The notes under the pieces: model-generated
Databases searched by the model: none
Told to the model about the DNA's origin: nothing
Seen by the model: the letters and a program-made list of their open reading frames with translations, nothing else
Made by a program: the position numbers and the translations under genes
Origin: a virus
Length of the DNA stretch: 20,899 bases
Virus record (IMG/VR): IMGVR_UViG_3300017763_000263
Location: 1 to 20,899 of that record
Reading direction: 5' to 3' (one strand)
In this document: piece after piece, positions 1-9,213 of the stretch
Numbering within the stretch: the first letter of the stretch is position 1
Layout: every line of letters starts with the position of its first letter

Positions 1-3000
1 GATCCAATTCTAACTTTGCCGCCATTAGGTTGTAATAATAAATTATAATAAGTTGCAGTATTTGTTCTTTGTTGCTGTATATAACCATTACCATTAGTAA
101 TTGACCCAACAAACATTCCATAACTATTAAGGTCAGCACTAAATATTGCTGCTCCACCTGCTCCTGACCCTGCTGCGGGTACTGATGCAGATGCAGGACC
201 TATAACTTGAAAATCAGCTAATGGAGTACTTGTAGAACCTACCATAACATTTCCATTATTATTAGGAAATACAATAGATGTTCCATCTGGACTTGCTAAT
301 GCATTGACACTTGCATAGCCTGAAGCAGCAACATTTCCTGAATGGTCTATAGAAAATCTATCTCCAATCGCGTTCCAGTGCAATATTAATTTATTGGATT
401 CATGTACAAGCCAAGGATAATTAGTAGAACCATTTGTAGCACCTGTATTTCTAAAACCAATACAATATCTCTGGCCTGTGGAAATAGCTACAGGGTAACT
501 AGAACCGAAGTCTGCGCCAACACAAATTCTTGGAGTAGTCGTTTTACCTGTAACTGTTAAATTAGCATTTCCGCCATCAAGTTGCATAACACTTACTGTA
601 TCTGCAGCTGTTGCTCTAATACCTGAAGCAGTGCCATAAGAGGAGCCGGAAGAGCCAAAGAATCCATTAGAACTTTCATATGAAATATAAGCACCATCAA
701 TAAGTACTGAACCTTGACCATTTTTTGATAAAATAACAAATTCTGCACCACCAGTCATGGTTAGTCCATTTTGACGAGTATATCCGTTATTTGCTAAATC
801 ACCTAACCACGAACCACTTTGAATAAAGAATCCAGTAGAATTTATATTATCAAGTGTTTGAGCATTACCGCCATCTGCTGAAGTAATATAATTCGGATTG
901 CTTGAAGGAACCCATGAAGGTGTTACATCAGCATTTGTTGCACCAGTATAACCTAGATTTGCAAGAGTTAGTGTTCTTGTGCTATGTGATTGAATCACAC
1001 CATCAGTCATATTTAATTGGTCAATAACTGTTGCGCCTGATGTGTTAATATCTGAGTCTGTACCTATAATCGTATTACCAGAAGATGTTACATAACCTTG
1101 TCCAGTAACAAAAGTATGAATTTGATCAGCAGTAGCAAGAGCTGTTCCGCTATTAGCAATAGCTGCTGTTTTTGCTCGTACAACGCCTGACCCACTTGTA
1201 GATGATAATTCAATAGTAGTATTATCAACAGAGACTTCAATTTCATTTGCACCTGCAGTGATACCATCACCTCCAATTACATTCAAAGTTGCAGAACCCG
1301 AACTTGCTCCTCCAGTCATACCACTTCCGGCTACAACTGCAGTAATATCTCCTCCACTCGCTTCTGAGGCGTCTCCGCTTTCATCTACATAAAAACTTTC
1401 TCCTGTTGCTGCAGTTACTGATATAGTTCTTGAAGCTGCCGTATTACTTACACTGTTTATTCCTGAATTTTGTGTTCCTGCTGTACCTCCTATTTCTGCA
1501 AAGAAATAATAAGTATCAGCAGTATATGAGTCTGTATCTGATATTACAAAATTTCCTCCACTAAGTAGGTTTGTATTGTTTGCTTGAAATACATGGGCTT
1601 CATGAAATCTAAATCCTGGTTCAGCTTCAAAAGAAGTATCAACATTATACTGAGTACCACTTCCACTACCTGTTGTTCTTGTTACACCATTTGTAAAAGA
1701 AGTACCTAGATTGGCTATTTCGGTTGGGCTACTTAAGTCTGAATTAGTAGATACCATAAGCCTCATCTGAACTTTTGCAGGTATTTTATTAACTGCCTGT
1801 GATTCTGTTGCATTTGTTCCATAAGAATAACCTGACATTGTTGCAGGTTTTGACACACTAATTGTTAATGTTTGAGTAGCGTCTAAAGTTACTGTTTGAG
1901 CGTCTGTGGTTGCAGAAGAATTAGTTACAGTTTTTGAAATAGTTGATACTGCAGTACCTGTTGTTTGTGCTATTCCTGAGAAGAATTCATCGGAGAAACC
2001 GTCTTCAGATGAAAACACTTTAGAACCACTTGCATTATATATTTCTACGTTATTTAATTTAACTACTGAATCTGTTCCTGTTTTTACGACTTCTATAGGT
2101 GCATCTGCATCTGCTCCAGCTTTGAATATTGTACTACCTTGTGATATCTGAACCAAACTTGTTCCTGTTCCTGAAGATAATCCTCCCGACACAGAACCTG
2201 TTAATGTTAAATCTTTAGCAGTTACTGCTCCTGTTCCAGCTGCAACAAAGTTACCGCTACCTAAATTAATACTTGAACCTGTTCCTGATATAGCTAGTCC
2301 TGTAGAACTAAGCGTTGCGTCTCCAAAGGTTCCTGTTGAGCCTGTAAGACTTCCCTTTACTGTTAAATTACTGCCGTCCCATCTTAAATGTTTAGCAGAG
2401 GTTCCAATATCAAACTTGTATGCTCCTGAACTATAGCCTAAAAAGAATCCTGCATCCGCATCGGCATAATCTGTTTTACCTGTAGAATAAATTTTTCCTG
2501 ATGTATTTACTTCTAATATACTTCCTACATATAATCTATTTGTTAAAGTTGTGTTTGCACTAAGTACACTTGCATTTACAGTACCTGTTGTTATTTTTGC
2601 ACCATTTATAGTAGTAGTATTATTATTTACAGCTGCTGCTACACCGCTTGGAACAACAAAACCTGAATCATTTGTAAAGTCACTTACATTAACTGGTTTA
2701 TTAGCAAGACTATCGAAATCTCCATCGAAAATATCAACAGGAGTTCCTCCATCTGTTAACTGAGTATTTGAGTTAGTAAAAGTAACTACTCCGTTAAAGT
2801 TTATATGTTCAGTAACAGTGGCATATGCAACAGATATAGTTGAAGAGTTTGCACTCGTTTCTGTACCATAATATCTTACAGTATAAAAAGTATTAGAAGA
2901 TGTAGCATCCTGTGTATTTGGTGAATTTAACCAAACATTATTAGGTTGGTTAGTCGCAGTACTAATACCTGTGCCTGTTACGGCGCCACTAGAAAAAGTA

Positions 3001-6000
3001 TAAGTGTTTCCAGAAGGGGCAGAAGGTGCACCTGATGTTGTTTTTTCTTGATATAAATAACCTTGTATAGTTCTAAGTCCTGGGTCCCCAATGAATTTAA
3101 CATAAGTTAGTCCACTAGGAACACTCGTAGGCTCTGAGCCTGTCCATTCATAGAAGTTTACAAATGTTCTACTTCCTTGAGTAAAGCTTGCCCCACTTCC
3201 TGATGCATTGTTTGCATATATAGGTACTACTCCTTCTGAAGTACCTACAAACTTAACATATCCAGAATTGAATACACTTGCTGATATACCTGGAGCTGAG
3301 CCTGTGTACTCTACATACTTAACAAAGGTTAAACTACCTTGAGTAAAACTTTTATTAGTACCGTTAGCATCAGAAGCATAAGCTACTTTGACACCTTGTG
3401 TTTGCCCGTCAGTACCTTTAGCTATTGTAAGTGTTGTAGTTCCATCCCCATCTGTAATTGGTATAGTAGTATTTCCTGAACCATCAGTACTTGGAGTACC
3501 TACAGAAACTGAAGTTCCTGCCTTTGACTTTGAAAGAGTATATTTTCGAGTTAATGTTTTTGTTCCTGTACCGCCATGTACACTTGCTGGTATCAATGCT
3601 CTTACTGTGAATGTTTCTATATCACTAGACCAACTAGACCCTGTTAGGGCATAAGCTCCAGTAGATTGAGTAAGTGTAAAGGTTAATCCATTTTGAGTAA
3701 CACTAGTATTTGTGCCACTTGTTCCTATATAGAATAGCACACTTGAGTTTGTACTTACAGAAGTAGCACCTACAAAAGTTTCAAAAGCTCCACCTGCATC
3801 ATCATAAAATCCACTAGCATTTGTAGCACCACTTGAATTTGTAGCTACAGTATGTGTAGAATTTGTTAAATTACCTGTAACGCCTCCAATACCTCCAGCA
3901 CCGTCTTGTACTGAGAATAATGTAATAACATCTGTTGCTTTTAAGCTTCCACCTTCAAACATTCTGCATCTTATTTGTGTTTCTGAATCTAGCGCTGGCT
4001 CATCCCCATCTGCTAATGTGAAGGTAGTAGCTGTAGAAGCTATTGTGTTATTAGAAGCGTCTGTTGTTATCTGAGACCAGTTTTGTCCTTGGTCTGTGCT
4101 TTTATAGTAATCGAATGTAGGTGTTACAGCGTGTCCTTGAGGAGTTGCTGAAATATCGATAGTTGTAGAATCATCTGGAGGGCTTCCATTGTCATATCTA
4201 ATTACAAAGTTACTCGCCGCAAGTTTAACTGTTCTTGCATCTAGTCCACCACCTGCAGCACCGTCTAGTCCTGCTGTAACTGCATACGTCTCACTAATAC
4301 TATAATTTGTAGAAGCATCTGTAATAATTTTTGCAAGTATAACATCGTTAGAAGGTATAAAACTTTGCTTTTTAATAGCTACTCCACTATACGCTCTAGT
4401 GGTAGTATTATTAACTCTCAGAGAAGTATTGCTGGTTATAGCATTAATTGTTCCCATAAATAAAGAAGTTCCGCTACTTACAAATACTTTATCTCCTACT
4501 TCAAATTCTGTAGTAAAAGATGTTCCAGACCCTGTAATTAAATTAGTATTAACCCCCATAGAGGCAGTACCAGAAATTGCTGTTAGTCCTTCGTTAGAAG
4601 CACCTACTTCCTTCCAGTATTTTATAGCTAATTTATCACCATTTGCAGAAACTGCAGTGCTGTTTTCTACAAATTGAACTGCTTTAAATTTATCTGTAGA
4701 TTCACTAGCATCGAACAATAAATAAGCAAGAGAATTAGCTCCCATATTATTAAAATTTTGTTGATAACAGCTAGAAGTATTAGTACTATTTAAATAAGTT
4801 ATTCCATCAGGTGCATCGAATTGATATCCATAGTTGCCTACAGATACTGTAGAAGCGCTAATTGTTAAGGCTTGATTTAACACTCCGCCTTTCATAATCT
4901 GTTCTATCTTAGGTCCTGGATATAAAGAAAGTTTAGATGCTACTACTTCAATTTCATTTTTAATATATTTTGAGTAAAAACCGTTTGTTGTTAGAACTCT
5001 TAGAAATACAGTATATAATACACCTGGAGTTACATCTTTAATTCTGTGACCTGTAGAATCTGGTCCAATACTTATTGTTTTCTTAAATCCTTTCCCTTCA
5101 GCATCTTCTAGCCCAACTATCAGTATCTCGTACCCTGCAATAAATTCGTATTTTTTATTTGAATTTGCTTCTGTACTTAGAGGGGGTGTCCATCCTACTA
5201 GTAAATCAACTCCTGTGCTATTTATATCGATAGATTCTGCCGCACTTTCATGCCCTGCAGGTATAGCACTTAGTCCCATACTTGTAGGTGCAGGAATTAT
5301 TCCCTCCCTTGTAGGTGGTTTTCTTATTTCAGGAGTTTCTTCTATTATATAACCTCTTTCTACTAAGTCATATAAATCTTCTGAATGTCCCACGGCACTA
5401 ATATTGTAGGTTTTTTCATTTGAGTCCTCTGATATAGATGTAATTAAAAAAGGTTTAGGTGCAGAAGCTACTAAGTCACCAGTAGCTTGAGTTGTTGCTG
5501 TTATGCTCCACATAACTTCACTGTTTGGGGTTGAAGAAAATGCTGAAGATACTGTTACAATATTATTATTATAAGAACTTACAGGTTTACTTTCAATTCT
5601 AGAATATTGAGACCAGAGTATTTGAACATTGTCTCCGCTGTCATCTTCGGTGTTTATTGCTGCAGTTTCTGATGTTATTGAAGTTAGTAAATCTCCACGT
5701 TTATATTCTGTTGAGCTTATAGTTGCTGTATCTTGATTAAGGTATGCGCCTCCTGTAGGATAAATTAAATTTAAATCAAAATTAGTACCCGAAGCACTTA
5801 GGTCTACTGCTCTATCTAGTCTAACTACAGTAGAGGAGCTAGAAGAAGAAGAGTCTACTCTTCCTGAAGATTGAGTAGTATATATGTCAGAATCTTGTAC
5901 TTCTATCAGGTCTCCAGGTTTTAAATGCGCTGCATTAAGTCCTGTTCCAAAAGTTACAACTTCTTCTGAAAATCGCTCTGTAAGTAGCATCCATTTTCCG

Positions 6001-8186
6001 TGACGAATTGCTTGTCCTTGTGAGGTACATCCAAGAGCTACTACTTCGGTAGGATTAATTCTATTAGTTTCTAATATGTTTTCGGTGTCTTCTATGACTT
6101 CTACTTCTTGCCTGTAAAAAGCATCTGGGTTATTATAAGTTACTCTGACTTGATTTGAACGAAATCTAGTAGGAGTTGATTGGTACGTAAAAGAGCCGCC
6201 TATAACATTACCTTTGGAAAATGTATATATCGGAGATTTTTTAGAGTTTAACTGAGGAGACACTTTACCGTTGAAATAAACAAGCATACCTCTAAAGATA
6301 GATATAATATCTGATAAGTATCTTTGGGCTTCTGCAAGTTCAGTAATATACATATTACAAGTAAATCTAGGTTCGAACCCTCCTTTACCGTCAGGTACTA
6401 ATTCATCACAATATTTTGCTATTTGGTACAGTTGGAATTTATCTATTTGTGCAAAGTCATCATTAGAATCTATGTATTTTCCTAAACCATAACGGTCATT
6501 TGTCATTATATCTAATAATATCCATGCAGGATTATCAGTCCATACTAACTCGGTATTAACTCCTGAAGTAAAAGTATTTAAGTCACCTCTAAAATTTCCA
6601 TCCCAATCTTGGTCGGTGCTTTCGGTAGCTCCAGTAGTAACATTTCTATTATATGTTGCGGGGGAGTCAGAATATAATTCATTTCTAGGTTTATAATTTG
6701 TAGGTACTTTTATTTTTAAACCTCTAAGATCGTATCCTCTATTTGGTATACTACTAAAGTTTTGTGCATCTAATATTACTGCTCCATAAGCTGTATAAGG
6801 GTAACTTAATTTATCCTCTATAATATTTTGTATAGCTTGTAGTTGACTTGGGGCAGTATGGATAAAATCTCCATGTTCTGCCTGTGTAGGAGTCACTTTT
6901 TGTATATTTACTCTATAATCAGTAAAAGGTTGAAATTTTTCTATGTCAAAAGAAAAACTATAATTAAATGGGGTTCTTGTTAGTCTTCTCACAGTACCTG
7001 TTCCATTGTTATTAGTATTTGGCTTATTTAGTTGACTTCTGGCTTGTAGAGAAGAATCTGATACTCCGAATATTCTTTCCGAAGTATAGTTTGTGCCATC
7101 AGTTGTATATTCAAAATCTATTAAAAATTCTGCATTAGCTGCAGCTTCTTTCCCGCTTCTAGGTTTATGAGCAAATATTCCGGAAGGAAAGTTTATGGTA
7201 ATACTTATTTGATCTACTTCACCTGGATTAGTAACCCCCATTGTTGTAGCAGTTACTCTATTAGCGTCTCTTGCTGCTGTAGGTTCTGGAGTATCACTCC
7301 AACCTGACTGAGAATTTGGAGTACTACCTATACCGCTTAAAGACGATAAATCAGTTTGAGCTATTTCAGTAGAAGCATTATAAACTATAGAAGAACTTCC
7401 TAAACCTACAGGAGGTTTCAAGTAACTTTGGTCTCTAGTACCCGGTCTAAAAGCTATAGCTGTATTTTCAAAATTATACTTTGGAGTACTTGCAACAGTT
7501 TGTGAAGGAGTTGTAACAAAAGCAGAAACATTAGAAGCATTAATACCTTGTGCAGACGCTAAAGTTGCTTGGGAGGCACTTTGTATTGAACCTATTAGGG
7601 CTATTAAATCTACATGAGTAGTAACATTAGATACAGTTGTTCTTGCGGGGGACATAAGGTATACTCTTTTTTGATCAATGTATGTACCTATGGAAGCTAC
7701 TAAATCACTTCCTCCAACCCCTGCTCCTGGTATATGTACTGAGGTTCTTCCTGCCTTGTTGAAAGCATCTAGTGTAGTAAATATATTTGTTGTACAAGTT
7801 AATAAAGTTGTACCTGCAACAATGCTCATAGTACCAGATTTTCCTGCTTTATGTATTCGTATGTATTGAGAACCTTCAGATGTATCTTTGCCTGAGAACA
7901 AAGACCCATTATTATCAGTTATAACTCCTGAAGATGCTGTATAAGTTACATCTGTTGAATTTGTAGGCCCAAAACTTTTATTATTAGAGCCTTCCATAAC
8001 AGGAGTACTATCTAAATATACTGAAGCTGCTCCATCTACTAAGCCTTCGATCGGGCCTTCTGAAAGCATATCATATATTAATGCTGTTTGTTTTTCAGTC
8101 GAAGTTTTTTTATTTGAAGTAACATTTGAAGTAGACCCTGCCCCTGCTCCTTTTCCTTCTTTCATTGTTAATTTTATGTCTGACAT
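1..8186 (-). CDS. J: Giant gpJ-like tail tip protein / central tail fibre (3' end outside window)
   Basis: The frame starts at ATG 8186 and stays open to the window edge, giving at least 2728 residues with the C-terminus missing; lambda gpJ has 1132. The first ~950 residues look like a gpJ tip hub: DMLSEGPIEGLVDG near 39-52, NPAWILLDIMTNDRYGLGKY near 547-570, and GDLIEVQDSD near 760. Known role of the family: the hub closes the tail tube and contacts the receptor. A fibronectin type III-like domain follows (~965-1080), then beta-rich modules, a tandem repeat (~1599-1703), and a segment resembling the J C-terminal (DUF1983-type) region (INGAKITTGTVNASVL). Further on are Ser/Thr/Gly-rich fibre sequence, a GDITAVVAGSGMTGG motif (~2270) and GNVMVGSTSTPLADFQV (~2640), reminiscent of fibre ends that precede a self-cleaving chaperone domain. 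A seven-serine run lies near residue 779. The start overlaps the gpI stop by one base (TAATG), with GGAG nine bases upstream. Hub identity is firm; receptor binding by the distal part is inferred. Confidence 0.92.
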   Translation of the reverse strand, partial: MSDIKLTMKEGKGAGAGSTSNVTSNKKTSTEKQTALIYDMLSEGPIEGLVDGAASVYLDSTPVMEGSNNKSFGPTNSTDVTYTASSGVITDNNGSLFSGKDTSEGSQYIRIHKAGKSGTMSIVAGTTLLTCTTNIFTTLDAFNKAGRTSVHIPGAGVGGSDLVASIGTYIDQKRVYLMSPARTTVSNVTTHVDLIALIGSIQSASQATLASAQGINASNVSAFVTTPSQTVASTPKYNFENTAIAFRPGTRDQSYLKPPVGLGSSSIVYNASTEIAQTDLSSLSGIGSTPNSQSGWSDTPEPTAARDANRVTATTMGVTNPGEVDQISITINFPSGIFAHKPRSGKEAAANAEFLIDFEYTTDGTNYTSERIFGVSDSSLQARSQLNKPNTNNNGTGTVRRLTRTPFNYSFSFDIEKFQPFTDYRVNIQKVTPTQAEHGDFIHTAPSQLQAIQNIIEDKLSYPYTAYGAVILDAQNFSSIPNRGYDLRGLKIKVPTNYKPRNELYSDSPATYNRNVTTGATESTDQDWDGNFRGDLNTFTSGVNTELVWTDNPAWILLDIMTNDRYGLGKYIDSNDDFAQIDKFQLYQIAKYCDELVPDGKGGFEPRFTCNMYITELAEAQRYLSDIISIFRGMLVYFNGKVSPQLNSKKSPIYTFSKGNVIGGSFTYQSTPTRFRSNQVRVTYNNPDAFYRQEVEVIEDTENILETNRINPTEVVALGCTSQGQAIRHGKWMLLTERFSEEVVTFGTGLNAAHLKPGDLIEVQDSDIYTTQSSGRVDSSSSSSSTVVRLDRAVDLSASGTNFDLNLIYPTGGAYLNQDTATISSTEYKRGDLLTSITSETAAINTEDDSGDNVQILWSQYSRIESKPVSSYNNNIVTVSSAFSSTPNSEVMWSITATTQATGDLVASAPKPFLITSISEDSNEKTYNISAVGHSEDLYDLVERGYIIEETPEIRKPPTREGIIPAPTSMGLSAIPAGHESAAESIDINSTGVDLLVGWTPPLSTEANSNKKYEFIAGYEILIVGLEDAEGKGFKKTISIGPDSTGHRIKDVTPGVLYTVFLRVLTTNGFYSKYIKNEIEVVASKLSLYPGPKIEQIMKGGVLNQALTISASTVSVGNYGYQFDAPDGITYLNSTNTSSCYQQNFNNMGANSLAYLLFDASESTDKFKAVQFVENSTAVSANGDKLAIKYWKEVGASNEGLTAISGTASMGVNTNLITGSGTSFTTEFEVGDKVFVSSGTSLFMGTINAITSNTSLRVNNTTTRAYSGVAIKKQSFIPSNDVILAKIITDASTNYSISETYAVTAGLDGAAGGGLDARTVKLAASNFVIRYDNGSPPDDSTTIDISATPQGHAVTPTFDYYKSTDQGQNWSQITTDASNNTIASTATTFTLADGDEPALDSETQIRCRMFEGGSLKATDVITLFSVQDGAGGIGGVTGNLTNSTHTVATNSSGATNASGFYDDAGGAFETFVGATSVSTNSSVLFYIGTSGTNTSVTQNGLTFTLTQSTGAYALTGSSWSSDIETFTVRALIPASVHGGTGTKTLTRKYTLSKSKAGTSVSVGTPSTDGSGNTTIPITDGDGTTTLTIAKGTDGQTQGVKVAYASDANGTNKSFTQGSLTFVKYVEYTGSAPGISASVFNSGYVKFVGTSEGVVPIYANNASGSGASFTQGSRTFVNFYEWTGSEPTSVPSGLTYVKFIGDPGLRTIQGYLYQEKTTSGAPSAPSGNTYTFSSGAVTGTGISTATNQPNNVWLNSPNTQDATSSNTFYTVRYYGTETSANSSTISVAYATVTEHINFNGVVTFTNSNTQLTDGGTPVDIFDGDFDSLANKPVNVSDFTNDSGFVVPSGVAAAVNNNTTTINGAKITTGTVNASVLSANTTLTNRLYVGSILEVNTSGKIYSTGKTDYADADAGFFLGYSSGAYKFDIGTSAKHLRWDGSNLTVKGSLTGSTGTFGDATLSSTGLAISGTGSSINLGSGNFVAAGTGAVTAKDLTLTGSVSGGLSSGTGTSLVQISQGSTIFKAGADADAPIEVVKTGTDSVVKLNNVEIYNASGSKVFSSEDGFSDEFFSGIAQTTGTAVSTISKTVTNSSATTDAQTVTLDATQTLTISVSKPATMSGYSYGTNATESQAVNKIPAKVQMRLMVSTNSDLSSPTEIANLGTSFTNGVTRTTGSGSGTQYNVDTSFEAEPGFRFHEAHVFQANNTNLLSGGNFVISDTDSYTADTYYFFAEIGGTAGTQNSGINSVSNTAASRTISVTAATGESFYVDESGDASEASGGDITAVVAGSGMTGGASSGSATLNVIGGDGITAGANEIEVSVDNTTIELSSTSGSGVVRAKTAAIANSGTALATADQIHTFVTGQGYVTSSGNTIIGTDSDINTSGATVIDQLNMTDGVIQSHSTRTLTLANLGYTGATNADVTPSWVPSSNPNYITSADGGNAQTLDNINSTGFFIQSGSWLGDLANNGYTRQNGLTMTGGAEFVILSKNGQGSVLIDGAYISYESSNGFFGSSGSSYGTASGIRATAADTVSVMQLDGGNANLTVTGKTTTPRICVGADFGSSYPVAISTGQRYCIGFRNTGATNGSTNYPWLVHESNKLILHWNAIGDRFSIDHSGNVAASGYASVNALASPDGTSIVFPNNNGNVMVGSTSTPLADFQVIGPASASVPAAGSGAGGAAIFSADLNSYGMFVGSITNGNGYIQQQRTNTATYYNLLLQPNGGKVRIG

Positions 8187-8878
8187 TAGAATATACTCCA
8201 AGTAATTGCATCGGCGTTTTCGCCTATAGTTGTTGAATTTGCGGCACTGGTGCCTTCGCTAGAGGATGTAATAAGATATTGTGTATTTGAACCTATTGAC
8301 ATATCTCCTTCTAAAAAGGCAAAATTCATTGGAGACCCTCCAACTATTAATCTGCCATACAGTAAAGGTACCGGTACTCCTTGTTTTACGTTATTTACAG
8401 GGCCGTCAAAATAATAAGAATCCCCTGCTTCTGAAGGTTTTTTAGGTGTCATTAATCCCATTATACCTCGCATAGCTAAAGTACTCCCTACAAACAACAT
8501 AGCAGCTACAGTTTGGCCGGCTGTCAGACCAAGTACCCCTGCCGTGGGAGGGAAAAAGAGTGCTGCAACTATAAGAGCTACTCCTATAATAACTTTTAAT
8601 CTATCTTTAAAGCCTCCTGCACCTGCAGGTATAGGAGTAATTATTAAGTCTTCTTCTCCCAGCTCGGTACTTAAGTTAGTGTAATCTAATAATTCTTTCC
8701 CTTTTTGCACATGGAACATAATTCCTTTTTCTGTACAATCTACTAAGTATTTGGTTAACTTATTATTTCTTTGAACATCTATACCGTGCATAGCTTCCTG
8801 TACAGTGGCTGCATTTAATTTCCAATGTTCTCCAAAGAGTTTTCCCATTTTTCCTTTTAAGTAAATATTTCTTGTCAT
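8186..8878 (-). CDS. I: Tail tip assembly protein, lambda gpI-like
   Basis: This 230-residue protein sits between gpK and gpJ homologues; lambda gpI has 223 residues. The N-terminal ~80 residues form a soluble domain (VYLKGKMGKLFG-like start, read here as IYLKGKMGKLFG at 5-16). A Gly/Ala-rich hydrophobic stretch spans ~93-142, and a conserved tail follows with PVNNVKQGVPVPLLYGRLIVGG at 160-181 (key residues GVPVPLLYG). In lambda, gpI is needed to assemble the tail tip initiator with gpJ and gpL and is not clearly retained in the virion. The ATG overlaps the gpK stop as ATGA, and GGAG lies six bases before it, so translation is probably coupled. The product ends in TAA, sharing its last base with the J start. 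Family assignment is confident; the exact assembly step is inferred from lambda. Confidence 0.88.
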   Translation of the reverse strand: MTRNIYLKGKMGKLFGEHWKLNAATVQEAMHGIDVQRNNKLTKYLVDCTEKGIMFHVQKGKELLDYTNLSTELGEEDLIITPIPAGAGGFKDRLKVIIGVALIVAALFFPPTAGVLGLTAGQTVAAMLFVGSTLAMRGIMGLMTPKKPSEAGDSYYFDGPVNNVKQGVPVPLLYGRLIVGGSPMNFAFLEGDMSIGSNTQYLITSSSEGTSAANSTTIGENADAITWSIF

Positions 8879-9213
8879 TTTGGCTCCAGTAAATAGTGGC
8901 TTTTTTGTGGATAACTTACTATAAAGTAAGGAATATCCATTGCGTTACAATTATCAATATCATAATCACTTGGTCCGCAAATTTCTTGGTCATAGTGACT
9001 ATGGACTACATATAAAATATTTGAAGTCATCATATATTGTGTGTATAGATTTGCGTCAATTTCAAAAGTATTTTCATTTTTTGAAATGTTTTCACACAAA
9101 ATCCATTTTTCTTTGTTATTTTGTTCTATTATAAGTCCACACATTTCCCTTGGGGCAGAATCTGCGGCTGCTTTATAGAACTCGTTTAAAAATTTATCTA
9201 AAGTTTTTGGCAC
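8875..9213 (-). CDS. K: Tail tip JAMM/Mov34 protein, short gpK-like
   Basis: A 112-residue protein at the lambda K position. It has a JAMM (Mov34/MPN) metalloprotease-like core: Glu23 in PREMCGLI, then His71-Ser-His73, Ser82 and Asp85, expected zinc and catalytic residues. It lacks the C-terminal NlpC/P60 endopeptidase domain of lambda gpK (199 residues), so it is a JAMM-only form. The HxH to Ser spacing is eight residues rather than the usual seven, so activity is uncertain. I chose GTG at 9213 because a perfect GGAGG lies exactly eight bases upstream (9222-9226). A longer frame from TTG at 9228 would add five residues but overlaps that ribosome binding site. The start overlaps the end of gpL by 20 bases and the stop overlaps gpI by four. 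Proposed role, from the family: processing or maturation of tip proteins, or cell-envelope action during entry. Confidence 0.85.
   Translation of the reverse strand: MPKTLDKFLNEFYKAAADSAPREMCGLIIEQNNKEKWILCENISKNENTFEIDANLYTQYMMTSNILYVVHSHYDQEICGPSDYDIDNCNAMDIPYFIVSYPQKSHYLLEPK

Noticed and set aside
1-1000. Variable region of a diversity-generating retroelement at the J fibre end
   Set aside because: No reverse transcriptase, template repeat or C-type lectin-like variable region can be recognised in the window.
1088-1276. Minus-strand 62-codon open frame inside J
   Set aside because: It is in another frame of the J gene, Leu-rich from Ser/Thr-codon runs, and has no start signal or recognisable motif.
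1906-4677. Several plus-strand open frames of 70-92 codons opposite the J gene
   Set aside because: They are antisense to a continuous, well-supported minus-strand frame, have low-complexity Val/Pro/Thr-rich composition and no convincing ribosome binding sites.
5831-5860. Seven-serine run in J as a frameshift or sequencing artefact
   Set aside because: The frame reads through with normal J family sequence on both sides, and the codons are mixed (TCT, AGC, TCC), so it is a genuine short linker.
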